Part shown: in pieces, positions 1 through 8,713 of the stretch
How positions within the stretch are numbered: position 1 is the stretch's first letter
Layout of the letters: every line of letters starts with the position of its first letter
Source of the DNA: Streptomyces asoensis
Lineage (GTDB): Bacteria; Actinomycetota; Actinomycetes; Streptomycetales; Streptomycetaceae
NCBI RefSeq assembly: GCF_016860545.1
Contig: NZ_BNEB01000005.1
Location: 806,001-870,000 of the forward strand
DNA length: 64,000 nucleotides
Direction: 5' to 3'
Notes under the pieces: generated by a model
What the model was told of the DNA's origin: nothing
Databases searched by the model: none
What the model saw: only the letters and a program-made list of their open reading frames with translations
Made by a program: the position numbers and the translations under genes

Positions 1-834
1 GCGGGCGAGCGCCTCGCCGTCCTCGGCGAAGACCTGTTCACCGCTGACCCGGTGGGCCTGGGCGAGGAAGGACAGGGAGATCGGGCCGTAGTTGTTGTCG
101 TAGGCGCCGCCGTGCTCGGGCGGCAGCAGGGCGCCCCGGTCGCGGACCCGGTGGGCGCGGATCTCCTCGGAGTACAGCGCGAGGGCCCGGGCCCGGACCC
201 GGCCGCCCTCCTCGGGCGGGAGCCTGCGGGCCAGCATCAGGCCGCCGACGACGCAGCCGATGGCCTGGTTGCCGGCCTCCTGCGGGTTGAAGAAGGTCGC
301 CTCGGTCAGCCAGGTCCAGTAGCCGCGCGCCACCTCCAGCAGTTCGGCGCGCTGCTCGTCGCCGGCCAGGTCACGGCCGTCCGGGGTGTCGAGCACGTCC
401 AGGAGGTTCACGGCCTGGAGCAGCGCCCACACCGTGCTCGGCCAGTCCCCGACGGGGTGGGCGCCCGCCGCGAGCACGTACCGGGCGTACGGCAGTGCGC
501 GGCCGCGGGCCCTGAGGTTGGGGTAGCCCGGGTTGTCGTCCCGGTAGACGCGTTCACGCAGGTGGAAGGCGAGGCTGCGGCCGACGGCCTCCGGCAGGCG
601 GGGGTCCTTGCCGCGCTGCCAGGCCAGGGCCAGCAGCGAGGTGATGCCGAGCGAGGTGTCGCCGATGTCGTCCGTGCAGTCGGGGTGCTCGAGGCTGCCT
701 TCCGGTGTCAGGCGGGCCAGGGCCTGCTCGACGACGTCGGCGAGGACGGCGTCGTAGGCCTCGGGGGTGTCGGGCAGGTCGTGCAGGGGTCCGCGCTGGT
801 GGAACAGGTGCACGGCGGGGGACGTGGGGTGCAA
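1..834 (-). CDS. Unrecognised helical protein, possible polysaccharide-active enzyme (3' end cut by window)
   Basis: Only the first 278 codons are in the window; the reading frame stays open to position 1. The protein is mainly amphipathic helices with aromatic-rich turns (GYWTWLTEATFF, GNQAIGCVVGG, GAYDNNYGPIS). This is the texture of an alpha/alpha-toroid as found in polysaccharide lyases and some glycosidases, but I cannot name a family. An in-frame stop lies just upstream of the TTG at 834, which has GAAGGG 10 nt before it; a GTG at 813 is the alternative start. It follows the next gene by 50 bp on the same strand and closes a sugar-ABC-importer operon, so a role in degrading the imported glycan is inferred. 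I see no signal peptide, so it would act in the cytoplasm. Confidence 0.6.
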   Translation of the reverse strand, partial: MHPTSPAVHLFHQRGPLHDLPDTPEAYDAVLADVVEQALARLTPEGSLEHPDCTDDIGDTSLGITSLLALAWQRGKDPRLPEAVGRSLAFHLRERVYRDDNPGYPNLRARGRALPYARYVLAAGAHPVGDWPSTVWALLQAVNLLDVLDTPDGRDLAGDEQRAELLEVARGYWTWLTEATFFNPQEAGNQAIGCVVGGLMLARRLPPEEGGRVRARALALYSEEIRAHRVRDRGALLPPEHGGAYDNNYGPISLSFLAQAHRVSGEQVFAEDGEALAR

Positions 835-884
835 CGGGGATCAGCCCTTCATGCCTGGGACGGTCACGGCGTGGGTCGTCGGCG

Positions 885-2603
885 TCACGCGACGGCTGCG
901 GGCCGGCGGGCGCGCAGTGCGACGGTCAGTGTGTGCGGGCCGTGCCCGCCGATGTGGACGCGGTTCCCGGCCGTCGCGTCGGTACCGCCCACCACGGTGT
1001 GGTCCTGCCCGGGGTCGTAGCGCAGTACGTCGGCGCGGTCCGGTCCGGCGAGGGGCTCGCCCGCTTCGACGGTGGCCTCGATCCGTATCTCGTCGTCACC
1101 GGCCCGGTAGGCCGCCGGTCCGCTCGTCAGGCACCAGCGGCCGTCGCCGATCGGTACGGCGCCCCGGACGGCGCCGCCCGGGCGGAAGGTGAGTTCGAGA
1201 GCCCAGGGCACGCGCGGTCCGCCGATGTCGATGCGCAGGTCGGCGCCGTCGTCCCTCAGCTCCACGTCGATCCGGGTCGTGTGCGAGACCTCGTCCCGGG
1301 GGCGGTCCTGGAAGGCCATCGCTGCCGAGAAGCGTCCCTCGTCGGCCGTGCGGTAGGCGCCGTCGTCCCGTCGCCGGTCCGGCGGCAGCGGCTGGTAGTA
1401 GGCGGCCGTGAGGGTCTCGGTGAGCCGGTGGCGGCCGTCGGCGAGGCGTCGCATGCCGGCGGCGCGGAACGGACCCAGGTCGAAGAAGCCCCGGGAGAGT
1501 CGGACCGCGTCCAGGACGGCTTCCCCGGCGAACAGCCGCAGGAAGGTGGGGTTGCAGGCGAGGCCCGAGCGGATGCGCCGGTGGCTGGGCACGTCGGAGC
1601 CGCCGTACACCACCGTGTGCGCGGTGGCGGAGGCACGCGAGGCGAGGCCGGCGGTGGCGAGGTACCCGTCCCGCGGGAGGACCTCCGCGGCCGGCGGGGG
1701 CAGGACCCGGCACAGGTCGGGGGTGAGGAGGGTCTCCGCGAGCAGCCCGGCGTCGTCGATGCCGCCGGCGGCCGCGAGGTGCGCCGCCCGGCTGAAGTCG
1801 CCCCGGCCGGTGCGGACCGCGAGCAGCCGGTAGTGCGGCAGGTAGGGCGCCAGCGGGAAGGAGAGGTGCTGGTCCTGGCGTCGCGAGTGGACGGTCTCCA
1901 CCGTGCCGTCCGGCCTGATGAGGTCCAGGGTCGCGGCGAGGTTGCGTTCGACGGCGTCCCGCAGGTCGGCGCGGCCGAGGACGTCGGCCAGCAGCAGCAG
2001 CGAGGGGTTGGACACATGGGCCGCGTAGAGGGCGCTGCGTTCCGAGTACAGGCCCTCGGCGTCGATGTCGACGCCCTCGGCGAGCCACTGCCCGATCCGG
2101 TCGGGCAGGCGCTCGTCGGGGAACGACCGGTGCAGCCGGGCCAGCGCCGCGCACAGCTCCCAGCGGTGGTTCGGGGTGTGCACGCCACCGGTCAGGAGGC
2201 TGCCGGTGGCGGCGTCGGCGATCTCGGCGAGCGCGGCCGTGACCTCGCGCAGTTCCGGTCCCGCGCCGGCGGCGAGGACGTGCGCGTCGCACACGTCGTT
2301 GACGGTGAACGCGGAGTCCGGCGGGGACTGCACGTTGTCGCCGCCGGCGAAGAGGCCGGTGGGTGTCTGCGCGGCCCGCAGGGCGCGCAGGTGGGTCGTC
2401 GCGGCGGCGACGGCCCGCCCGCTGCCGTGCAGTGCCGAGTGCGGGGAGCGGTACGCCGCCACGAGGGTCCTGACCCGGCGGGCCAGGGCGCGGTGGGTCA
2501 CTCCGGCGGGTTCCTCGCCGGGGCGGTCCGCGAGCGGGACGGCCGCCCGGTCGGCGGCGCGCGCCACCGCGCGGACGAACTCGTGGTCGGGCGCGGTGGG
2601 CAC
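885..2603 (-). CDS. Unrecognised 572-residue protein, alpha/alpha-toroid plus beta-sandwich texture
   Basis: GTG start at 2603, 2 bp beyond the permease stop, so translation is probably coupled. Residues about 1-330 are helical with repeated leucine/alanine-rich pairs; residues about 400-572 are beta-rich and end in HIGGHGPHTLTVALRARRP. Helical toroid followed by beta-sandwich is the plan of heparinase II/III-like and related lyases. I do not see their catalytic signature clearly, so this stays an inference. There is no signal peptide. Its place between importer and the helical protein downstream suggests a cytosolic enzyme working on oligosaccharides brought in by this transporter. The reading frame stays open upstream of the GTG through the permease gene, but in the wrong frame for that gene; that extension is an artefact of high GC. 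Confidence 0.7.
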   Translation of the reverse strand: MPTAPDHEFVRAVARAADRAAVPLADRPGEEPAGVTHRALARRVRTLVAAYRSPHSALHGSGRAVAAATTHLRALRAAQTPTGLFAGGDNVQSPPDSAFTVNDVCDAHVLAAGAGPELREVTAALAEIADAATGSLLTGGVHTPNHRWELCAALARLHRSFPDERLPDRIGQWLAEGVDIDAEGLYSERSALYAAHVSNPSLLLLADVLGRADLRDAVERNLAATLDLIRPDGTVETVHSRRQDQHLSFPLAPYLPHYRLLAVRTGRGDFSRAAHLAAAGGIDDAGLLAETLLTPDLCRVLPPPAAEVLPRDGYLATAGLASRASATAHTVVYGGSDVPSHRRIRSGLACNPTFLRLFAGEAVLDAVRLSRGFFDLGPFRAAGMRRLADGRHRLTETLTAAYYQPLPPDRRRDDGAYRTADEGRFSAAMAFQDRPRDEVSHTTRIDVELRDDGADLRIDIGGPRVPWALELTFRPGGAVRGAVPIGDGRWCLTSGPAAYRAGDDEIRIEATVEAGEPLAGPDRADVLRYDPGQDHTVVGGTDATAGNRVHIGGHGPHTLTVALRARRPAAVA

Positions 2604-2605
2604 GG

Positions 2606-3508
2606 TCAGTCCTTCAGTCCGGCGTTGATGTCGGCGCCCATGACGTACCGCTGGAAGACCAGGAAGACGGCGATCAGCGGGATCATGGAGATGACCGAGG
2701 CGCCGAGCAGCACCGACCAGTTGATGTTCTGCGCGCCGACGATGCTCTGGATGCCGATCTGCACGGTGAACTTGCTGGGGTCGTTGAGCATGAGCAGCGG
2801 CCAGATGTAGTCGTTCCACCGCCACTGGAAGGACAGGATGGCGAGGGTCAGCATGATGGGCCGGGAGAGCGGCACCATGATCCGCAGGAAGATCGACAGC
2901 TCGCGGGCGCCGTCGATGCGCGCGGCCTCGACGAGTTCGTCGGGGACCGTCAGGAAGAACTGACGGAACATGAAGCAGCCCGTCGCGGTGAGCACGGCCG
3001 GGAGGATGATGCCGGCGAACGAGTTGTAGAGGCCGAGGTTGCGGACCACGAGGAACTCGGGGGCGAGCATGACCTCGGAGGGCAGCATCGTGGTGGCCAG
3101 GATGCAGATGAAGAACGCCTTGAGCCACCGGTTGTCGTACTTCGCGAGCGCGTACCCGGTGCAGCAGCTGACGCCGACCGTGAGGACGGTCGTGATCACG
3201 CACACGAGGGCCGTGTTGATGAAGTACTGGGAGAAGTTGGCGCTTTCCCACGCCGCCTTGAACCCCGAGAGGGTGGGGTTGTGCGGGACGAGCGTCAGCG
3301 GGTAGGAGAACAGTTCGCTGGACGGCTTGAGGGAGCTGAGGACGAACCACAGCACCGGCAGTCCGTACAGGCACGCCAGGATCCACAGCAGTGTCGTCGC
3401 GGACACCGCCCGCCGCAGCCCGCCGCTGGTGGCCCCGCGGGTCCGCTTCTTGGAGACGCCCGGTCCGGGATCGGCGTCGACCGGTCGGGGCATGTCGGTG
3501 GTTGTCAT
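2606..3508 (-). CDS. Carbohydrate ABC transporter permease, MalG type
   Basis: A 300-residue inner-membrane permease of the CUT1 (MalG) family with six hydrophobic segments after a charged N-terminus of about 30 residues. The cytoplasmic EAA loop is visible as VEAARIDGARELSIFLRIMV, followed by the usual WNDYIWP segment. The ATG at 3508 overlaps the upstream permease stop by 4 bp (ATGA), the standard coupling in such operons. It pairs with the MalF-type permease and the lipoprotein binding protein. No ATPase gene is present; Streptomyces CUT1 importers normally share the MsiK ATPase encoded elsewhere (known biology, not seen here). The substrate is unknown, probably an oligosaccharide. Confidence 0.95.
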   Translation of the reverse strand: MTTTDMPRPVDADPGPGVSKKRTRGATSGGLRRAVSATTLLWILACLYGLPVLWFVLSSLKPSSELFSYPLTLVPHNPTLSGFKAAWESANFSQYFINTALVCVITTVLTVGVSCCTGYALAKYDNRWLKAFFICILATTMLPSEVMLAPEFLVVRNLGLYNSFAGIILPAVLTATGCFMFRQFFLTVPDELVEAARIDGARELSIFLRIMVPLSRPIMLTLAILSFQWRWNDYIWPLLMLNDPSKFTVQIGIQSIVGAQNINWSVLLGASVISMIPLIAVFLVFQRYVMGADINAGLKD

Positions 3509-4419
3509 CGGTTCTCCACCCGTCGGTTGACGATCAGCTGGATGATCGCGACGGCCATCAGGATGAGCATGAGCACGAACGACGCGGCGCTCGCGTAGCC
3601 GATCTGGCCCCGTTTGAAGCCGGTCTCGTAGATGTACTGGACGAGCAGGTTGTTCGACGTGCCGGGTCCGCCGTTGTTGAGGGCGACGAACACCGGGTAT
3701 TCCTTCATCGCGTTGATCGTGTTGAGCAGGATGACGATGAACGAGGTGGGCGCGATGCTCGGCAGGGTGATGCTGACGAACTGGCGCCACGGGCCGGCGC
3801 CGTCGAGCGAGGCCGCCTCGTAGTAGGACACCGGTACGTTCTTGATGGCCGCTATGAACAGCAGCATCGAGAAGCCCGTCCAGGCCCAGGACGCCGCCAT
3901 CACCACCACGATCAGCGACAGGTCCGCGTTCGACTGCCACGGAACGGCGCCGCCGCCGAACTGCTCGATGATGTAGTTGACCAGTCCGAAGTTCTCACCG
4001 AACAGCCACCGCCACAGGACACCGACGACGATGGGCGACAGGAGCCACGGGATGAAGAAGATGACGCGGGCCACCGACGCGCCCTTGGCGTACTTGTTCA
4101 CCACCAGGTTGGCGGCGAGCAGCGACAGCGCGAAGTTCAGCGGGACGAAGAGCACCGCGTACAGCAGCGTCCGGGTCAGCGCGTCGTAGAAGGTCGAATC
4201 GCCCAGCAGGTTGTGGTAGTTGTCCAGTCCGACGAACTGGAACGCCCCTACGCCCGTGTAGTTCGTGAAGGAGTAGACGAGCCCGATCACCGCCGGCCAG
4301 ACGAAGAACAGCGCGAAGAGCACGACATTGGCCGCGATGAGGACGAGCGGCGCGAGGATGTAGGTGCTGCGTCGTCTCCTGGGCGGGCTCACGGACACGT
4401 CCGGGGCGCGTTTTGTCAT
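3505..4419 (-). CDS. Carbohydrate ABC transporter permease, MalF type
   Basis: 304 residues: a short basic N-terminus (PPRRRRS), then a first membrane helix starting YILAPLVLIAANVV, and further helices to the end. The coupling loop is EAASLDGAGPWRQFVSITLP, matching the EAA signature of binding-protein-dependent permeases. It is the partner of the MalG-type permease, whose start it overlaps. The gap of 116 bp to the binding-protein gene upstream holds a very strong hairpin (4492-4529) that would reduce permease expression relative to the binding protein. The usual length for the family is about 300 residues. Confidence 0.95.
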   Translation of the reverse strand: MTKRAPDVSVSPPRRRRSTYILAPLVLIAANVVLFALFFVWPAVIGLVYSFTNYTGVGAFQFVGLDNYHNLLGDSTFYDALTRTLLYAVLFVPLNFALSLLAANLVVNKYAKGASVARVIFFIPWLLSPIVVGVLWRWLFGENFGLVNYIIEQFGGGAVPWQSNADLSLIVVVMAASWAWTGFSMLLFIAAIKNVPVSYYEAASLDGAGPWRQFVSITLPSIAPTSFIVILLNTINAMKEYPVFVALNNGGPGTSNNLLVQYIYETGFKRGQIGYASAASFVLMLILMAVAIIQLIVNRRVENR

Positions 4420-4491
4420 CTTCCTGACTCCGTGCTGGTGGATGGGATTGCGGTGGGCTCACGCCATGAGCCCGGCAGCGGACGCCGTGCG

Positions 4492-4529
4492 GGGCCGGGC
4501 GGCGGTGTCGGGACACCGCCGCCCGGCCC
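4492..4529 (-). terminator. Perfect 18-bp hairpin between binding-protein and permease genes
   Basis: Arms at 4492-4509 (GGGCCGGGCGGCGGTGTC) and 4512-4529 are exact complements with a 2-nt centre. It begins 6 nt after the binding-protein stop codon. There is no T-run. By analogy with malE-malF type intergenic hairpins it probably acts as a partial terminator or 3' stabiliser, so that much more binding protein than permease is made. Confidence 0.8.
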
Positions 4530-4535
4530 GGGGGC

Positions 4536-5864
4536 CTACGATCCGCCGCCGACCTGCTGGTTGTAGCCGGCCACGATGTTCTCCAGGGCCTTGTCGGCCG
4601 ACTGCTGGCCGTTGATGGCCTTGCCGAGTTCCGTCTTGGTCGGGTCCTCGGTGAGGCTCTTGCCCTTCAGCACCCAGTTCGTCTGCGCGCCGTTGAAGTA
4701 GCCGGAGATCGGGGCGTAGAGCGGGATCTCCTCGTTGTACAGCTTGAACGCCGCCTGCGCCGCCTCGGAGGTGAAGGGGTACTTCGGGTCGAGGCCGCTC
4801 TCGACCGGCAGGAAGCCGGACGTCTCGCACAGCTCGCGGTAGTGGTCCGGCTCGTACAGCCAGGACATGAACTTCGTCGCGGCGGTGGCCGCGGCGCCGT
4901 TGTTGTTGAAGCCGACCATCATGCCGCCGCTGTTGACGTCACTGGCCTGCACCGGCTGGGCGGGGGTCGGGACGCTCGCCCAGTCGAACTTCTTGATGCT
5001 GTCCGCGAAGGAGGCGACCTGCCACACGCCGGACCAGTAGGCGACCACGTCACCGCTCTGGAACATGGCCGACGGGTCGGCGCCGCTCGTCCACACCGAC
5101 TTCGGCATGGTCTTGTCGTCGTTCCAGCCGACGAAGGTGTTCACGGCCTTCTTGGTCGCCTCGTCCACCGAGAACTTGCCGGAGTCGTCGGCGTGGACGT
5201 ACTTGCCGCCCATCTCGTAGACCATGGCACGCAGCCGGGACGGCGACTGGTCGAAGGTCAGGGAGTACTTGGCGCCGGTCTTCTCACGGACGGTGTTCGC
5301 CGCCTTGATGAAGTCGGTCCAGGTCCAGGTCTTGTCGGGCGAGGTCGGGAACGCGACGCCGGCCTTCTTGAACAGCGTCTCGTTGATGAACAGGCCGGAC
5401 GCGGTGACGTCCGAGGGGATGGCCAGCACCTTGCCGGACGAGTCCTTGGCGATGAAGTTGGCGTTGATCTTGTTGGTCTTGTTCTCGGCGATGGACTTGA
5501 GGTCGATCAGCTTGCTCGACCAGATCGGGTCCAGCGCCGGCACGGCCGCCACGTCGGGCAGGGAGTTCGCCTGCGCGGCGTTGTGGAGCTTCGTCGGGTA
5601 GCCGTCGTAGGGGATGTTGACGAGCTTGACGTCGACGCCGGCTTCCTTCTTGTACTGCGCCACCAGCTTCTTCCAGCCCGCGTCCTGGCCCGGAACGGTG
5701 GAGATCCAGAACGTCAGGGACTTGGAGTTGCCGCCCGAGCTGCCGTCCGACCCGCAGGCGGACAGCAGCAGGGCACCTGCCGTGGCCACGGCAGCGAGGG
5801 GGACAAGACGGCGTATGCCGCCGCGGCCGAGTCGGCGGGAGCGCCGCACACCCACACTGGTCAT
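4536..5864 (-). CDS. Extracellular sugar-binding lipoprotein of the ABC importer
   Basis: A 442-residue family 1 solute-binding protein. A twin-arginine-like basic start (RRSRRLGRGGIRRL) leads to a hydrophobic stretch and the lipobox LLSAC, so the mature protein would be anchored to the membrane through the lipidated cysteine. Typical family features follow: TFWISTVPGQDAGWKKL at the mature N-terminus and the aromatic DKTWTWTDF segment. The chosen ATG at 5864 is the last good start before the signal peptide and has AAGGGATCG upstream; the longer frame runs into the promoter region. It delivers an unknown sugar to the two permeases downstream. Confidence 0.93.
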   Translation of the reverse strand: MTSVGVRRSRRLGRGGIRRLVPLAAVATAGALLLSACGSDGSSGGNSKSLTFWISTVPGQDAGWKKLVAQYKKEAGVDVKLVNIPYDGYPTKLHNAAQANSLPDVAAVPALDPIWSSKLIDLKSIAENKTNKINANFIAKDSSGKVLAIPSDVTASGLFINETLFKKAGVAFPTSPDKTWTWTDFIKAANTVREKTGAKYSLTFDQSPSRLRAMVYEMGGKYVHADDSGKFSVDEATKKAVNTFVGWNDDKTMPKSVWTSGADPSAMFQSGDVVAYWSGVWQVASFADSIKKFDWASVPTPAQPVQASDVNSGGMMVGFNNNGAAATAATKFMSWLYEPDHYRELCETSGFLPVESGLDPKYPFTSEAAQAAFKLYNEEIPLYAPISGYFNGAQTNWVLKGKSLTEDPTKTELGKAINGQQSADKALENIVAGYNQQVGGGS

Positions 5865-6139
5865 CTTCGATCCCTTTTCGTCGTAGGGGACGGAGCACGG
5901 CGCCGATCGATGCGGCACGGGTGCATTTTGCAGGAAATTTCGCTTTCCGGGGGGCGCGGCCTCGCCCGGCCGCGTCGCCGTCACGGGTGGGATCCCCGGC
6001 CATGAGGGCCGTCGTCGCACAAGCACGCCCTCGTGCGGCTGCCGTACTTCGCGTACGGGCGGGACGCTCACCCCAAGCCGGCGTCCCGGCCGACTTAGAA
6101 AGCGCTTGTCCGGACATTGGCAGACCGAGTCGGAAGCCG
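5865..6139 (-). promoter_or_regulatory. Promoter region of the importer operon with AAGCGCTT palindrome
   Basis: 275 bp separate the ROK gene from the binding-protein gene. At 6100-6107 is the 8-bp palindrome AAGCGCTT inside TTAGAAAGCGCTTGTC (6095-6110), resembling operators of LacI-family or cre type. No LacI-type gene is in the window; the adjacent regulator is ROK. I see no second clear dyad and no coding sequence here. Confidence 0.4.
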
Positions 6140-7297
6140 TCAATCCTCAGCCCGCGCGGCCTCGGTCACGGTTTGGACTCCCCGGGCGACCGCGAGCCGC
6201 GCGGCACCCGCGACGGTGCCGGTGTCCCCGACCCTGCTGCTGACCACCTCGGTGGGCCAGCTCAGCCGGGCCAGCTCGGCCCGCACACCGGGCAGGAGCT
6301 GCGGATCCGCGCCCGTACTGCCGCCCAGCACGATCAGGCCCGGGTCGAGCACGGCGGTCACGGCGGCCGCCAGGCGGCCGACGTCCGCGGCATGCCGGGC
6401 CACGATGTCGCGGGCCGGGGCGAGCCCCTCCCCCGCCAGGGCGAAGAGCCGCTCGGTGGTCCGCGGGCAGGGGCCGTCGGCGCCCCGCCAGAGCGCCTCG
6501 GCCCGGCGCAGCAGCGAGCGGGCGCCGATGTACTCCTCGAGGGCCTCCTGGCGCGGTTCACGGCCGTCGTCCCACGGGTACGGCAGCCGGGCCAGCTCAC
6601 CGGCCGCGCCGTTCGAACCGCGCAGCACCGAGCCGCCGACCACGATGCCGAGGCCGATGCCGACGCCGATCCGCAGGTAACCGAAGGTGTGGCGGCCGCG
6701 GGCCGCGCCCTCGTGCAGCTCCGCGAGCGCCGCGCAGTTGACGTTGTTCTCGAGGTGGACGGGCACCCCGGGCGGCAGGGCGACGGCCATGGCGTCGAAG
6801 ACCGGGCCCGCCTTGGCGGTCGCGGGGCGCATGCCGCTGCCCCGCAGGTCCCTGGCCGCGACGTCACCGACGGCGACGACGATGGAGCGCAGCGGGATGC
6901 CGTCGGGCAGTGCCCCGAGCGCCTCGCGCACGGCGTCGGCGGCGTCCGTGCGCGAGGCCGTGGCCTCGGCGAGCAGGGAGCCGTCCAGGGCGCAGCCGCG
7001 GACCCGGGTGAGCGCCGGCCCGAGGTCGACGGCGAGCACGGCGCCGGCGGCCCGCCCGAGGCGGTAGACGGCCGCCGAGCGGCCGGTGCCGCTGGAGGCG
7101 GTGCCGGAGTGCGCGGCGAGCCGGGCGTTCTCCAGCTCCGCCACGGCGGAGGACACGGTCGGCTTGGACAGGCCCGCCAGACTCGCGAGCTGCGGCCGGG
7201 TCGCACTGCCCGCCTGCGCCAGCACGGCGAAGACCGCGCTGGCGCTGTCGGTCAGGCGGGGGGCTTCCGCCACGTCGATTTCCACAGTTTCCCCCAC
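6140..7297 (-). CDS. ROK-family transcriptional repressor
   Basis: 385 residues. An N-terminal winged helix-turn-helix (about residues 15-75, with SKPTVSSAVAELE as recognition helix) is followed by an ASKHA sugar-kinase-like domain (VLAVDLGPALTRVRG; LENNVNCAALAELHEG; IGVGIGLGIVVGGSV; LIVLGGSTG). I did not find the CXCGXXGC zinc motif of catalytic ROK kinases, which fits a pure regulator. The start is uncertain: GTG 7297, or GTG 7285, which has GGGGGAA just before it. It sits upstream of the importer operon on the same strand and divergently from a kinase gene, so it most likely controls both in response to the imported sugar or its phosphate. A dyad at 7439-7462 is the likely operator. Confidence 0.92.
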   Translation of the reverse strand: MGETVEIDVAEAPRLTDSASAVFAVLAQAGSATRPQLASLAGLSKPTVSSAVAELENARLAAHSGTASSGTGRSAAVYRLGRAAGAVLAVDLGPALTRVRGCALDGSLLAEATASRTDAADAVREALGALPDGIPLRSIVVAVGDVAARDLRGSGMRPATAKAGPVFDAMAVALPPGVPVHLENNVNCAALAELHEGAARGRHTFGYLRIGVGIGLGIVVGGSVLRGSNGAAGELARLPYPWDDGREPRQEALEEYIGARSLLRRAEALWRGADGPCPRTTERLFALAGEGLAPARDIVARHAADVGRLAAAVTAVLDPGLIVLGGSTGADPQLLPGVRAELARLSWPTEVVSSRVGDTGTVAGAARLAVARGVQTVTEAARAED

Positions 7298-7424
7298 ACG
7301 GGTACAGGGCCGCGCTCACCCGCCGATCGTCTCGGCGGGCCACGGCGAAGGGATGCACCGACGTTGCGCGTTCCCGCCCCGCGGCGGCCCGGACAGGGCC
7401 TGGAGGTCGAGTGCGCGATTCCTC

Positions 7425-7462
7425 TTGACGCACTGTACTTCGTTAGTTAACTTCCTAACGAA
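7425..7462 (+). promoter_or_regulatory. Kinase promoter with overlapping ROK-type dyad operator
   Basis: TTGACG at 7425-7430 and TAACTT at 7448-7453 are separated by 17 bp. A perfect inverted repeat, TTCGTTAG (7439-7446) and CTAACGAA (7455-7462) with an 8-bp centre, covers the -10 element. It resembles the TTAG-rich dyads bound by ROK repressors. The rest of the 296-bp gap (7298-7593) holds no gene. Confidence 0.65.
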
Positions 7463-7593
7463 CTTCACGGTACTCGCCTGCCGTGCTTCGTCAGAGGCCC
7501 GTCCCGGGGCCTCCCTAGTTCACCATTGATCCGCAGACCATCGGTCACGGTTCGCCCGCCGTCGCAGCTGGACGCAACGACGAAAGAGGATCC

Positions 7594-8502
7594 GTGCAGG
7601 ACTCTCCCCCTTCGCGCCCCCTCGTGGTCGGCGTCGACGTGGGCGGCACCAAGACGCAGCTGCGCGCCCTCGCGGGCGACGCGGTCGTGGCCGACCACGT
7701 CCGCGCCAGCACCGGGTGGCGACCGCACGACACGGCGGCCGCCGCGCGGTGGCTGACCGCCCTCGTCCTCGACGCGCTGCCCGCGGGCGCGCGCCCCTCG
7801 GCACTCGCCGTGGGCGCGCACGCCTGCGAGACACCACGGCAGTGCGCGCTGATACGGGACGCCCTGCAACTCTCCCTCGGTGTGCCCGCCCGGGTCGTGG
7901 GCGACGCCGAACTGATCGTCCCCGCCGCCGGAGCGGACAAGGGTGTGGGCCTGGTGGCCGGCACCGGTTCCGTGGCGGTGGGCCGGCTGCCCTCGGGCGA
8001 CGCCGTCCAGGTCGGCGGCTGGGGCGCGGTCCTCGGCGACGAGGGCGGCGCGGCCGGTCTGGTCCGTGAGGCGGTCCGGGCCGTCTGGGCGGACCACGAC
8101 CGCGGTGCGCGACCCGATGCCCTGGCCCTGGGTCTGCTCACCGCCTTCGACGTGTCCGAGGTCCCGGCGCTCGCCGGTGCCCTGGAGGGCGCCACGCAGA
8201 TCTCCGCCGAGTGGGGGCGGCACGCGCCCGTCGTCTTCGCGGCCGCCGCCGAAGGCTCCGCACTCGCGCGGTCCGTGATCGCCGAGGCCGCAACCGCACT
8301 CGCCGCGCTCGTCGCCCGCCTCGCCGCCCGCGGGGTCCCGGTCGACGAGGTGGTGGTGGCGGGCGGCACGGTGCTCGGACAGCCGGCGCTCTACGACGCC
8401 TTCGCCGCCGCGCTGGCCGACGCGGTACCCGGGGCGCGGCCCCGGCCGCTCACCCGGCCGCCGGTCGAGGGCGCGGTGGCGCTGGCACGCTCCCTCCTGT
8501 GA
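7594..8502 (+). CDS. BadF/BadG-type ASKHA kinase, probable N-acetylglucosamine/glucosamine kinase
   Basis: 302 residues, GTG start preceded by GAAAGAGGA. It carries the ASKHA phosphate-1 motif VVGVDVGGTKTQL at the N-terminus, the phosphate-2 motif GVGLVAGTGSVAVG near residue 125, GGWGAVLGDEGGAAGL after it, and the adenosine motif VVVAGGTVLGQPALYDAF near the C-terminus. This pattern is typical of the BadF/BadG/BcrA/BcrD family, whose members of this length in actinobacteria are amino-sugar kinases. It is divergent from the ROK gene and shares its control region, so it probably phosphorylates a monosaccharide released from the imported sugar. Confidence 0.85.
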   Translation: MQDSPPSRPLVVGVDVGGTKTQLRALAGDAVVADHVRASTGWRPHDTAAAARWLTALVLDALPAGARPSALAVGAHACETPRQCALIRDALQLSLGVPARVVGDAELIVPAAGADKGVGLVAGTGSVAVGRLPSGDAVQVGGWGAVLGDEGGAAGLVREAVRAVWADHDRGARPDALALGLLTAFDVSEVPALAGALEGATQISAEWGRHAPVVFAAAAEGSALARSVIAEAATALAALVARLAARGVPVDEVVVAGGTVLGQPALYDAFAAALADAVPGARPRPLTRPPVEGAVALARSLL

Positions 8503-8713
8503 GGCGCCCGGCGTGCGTTCACCCGCGGCACACCGGCCGGTCGCCGGGCCGTCGCGGAGCCGACACGCCCCGGCCGTAGATCTTCGCTCGTACGCGTCGT
8601 CCGGCCGATCCGCCGCCAAGGCGGCCCCGCCGGGGCCGGTCGGACGTGTCCCGCAGGTTTCCCCGCACTTCCTCCCCGGCCGCACGGCCGACGAAGTCCA
8701 GAGAGGCACACCC

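Noticed and set aside
5865..6143. Upstream extension of the first binding-protein frame
   Set aside because: It would bury the signal peptide and lipobox inside the protein; the ATG at 5864 with its ribosome site is right.
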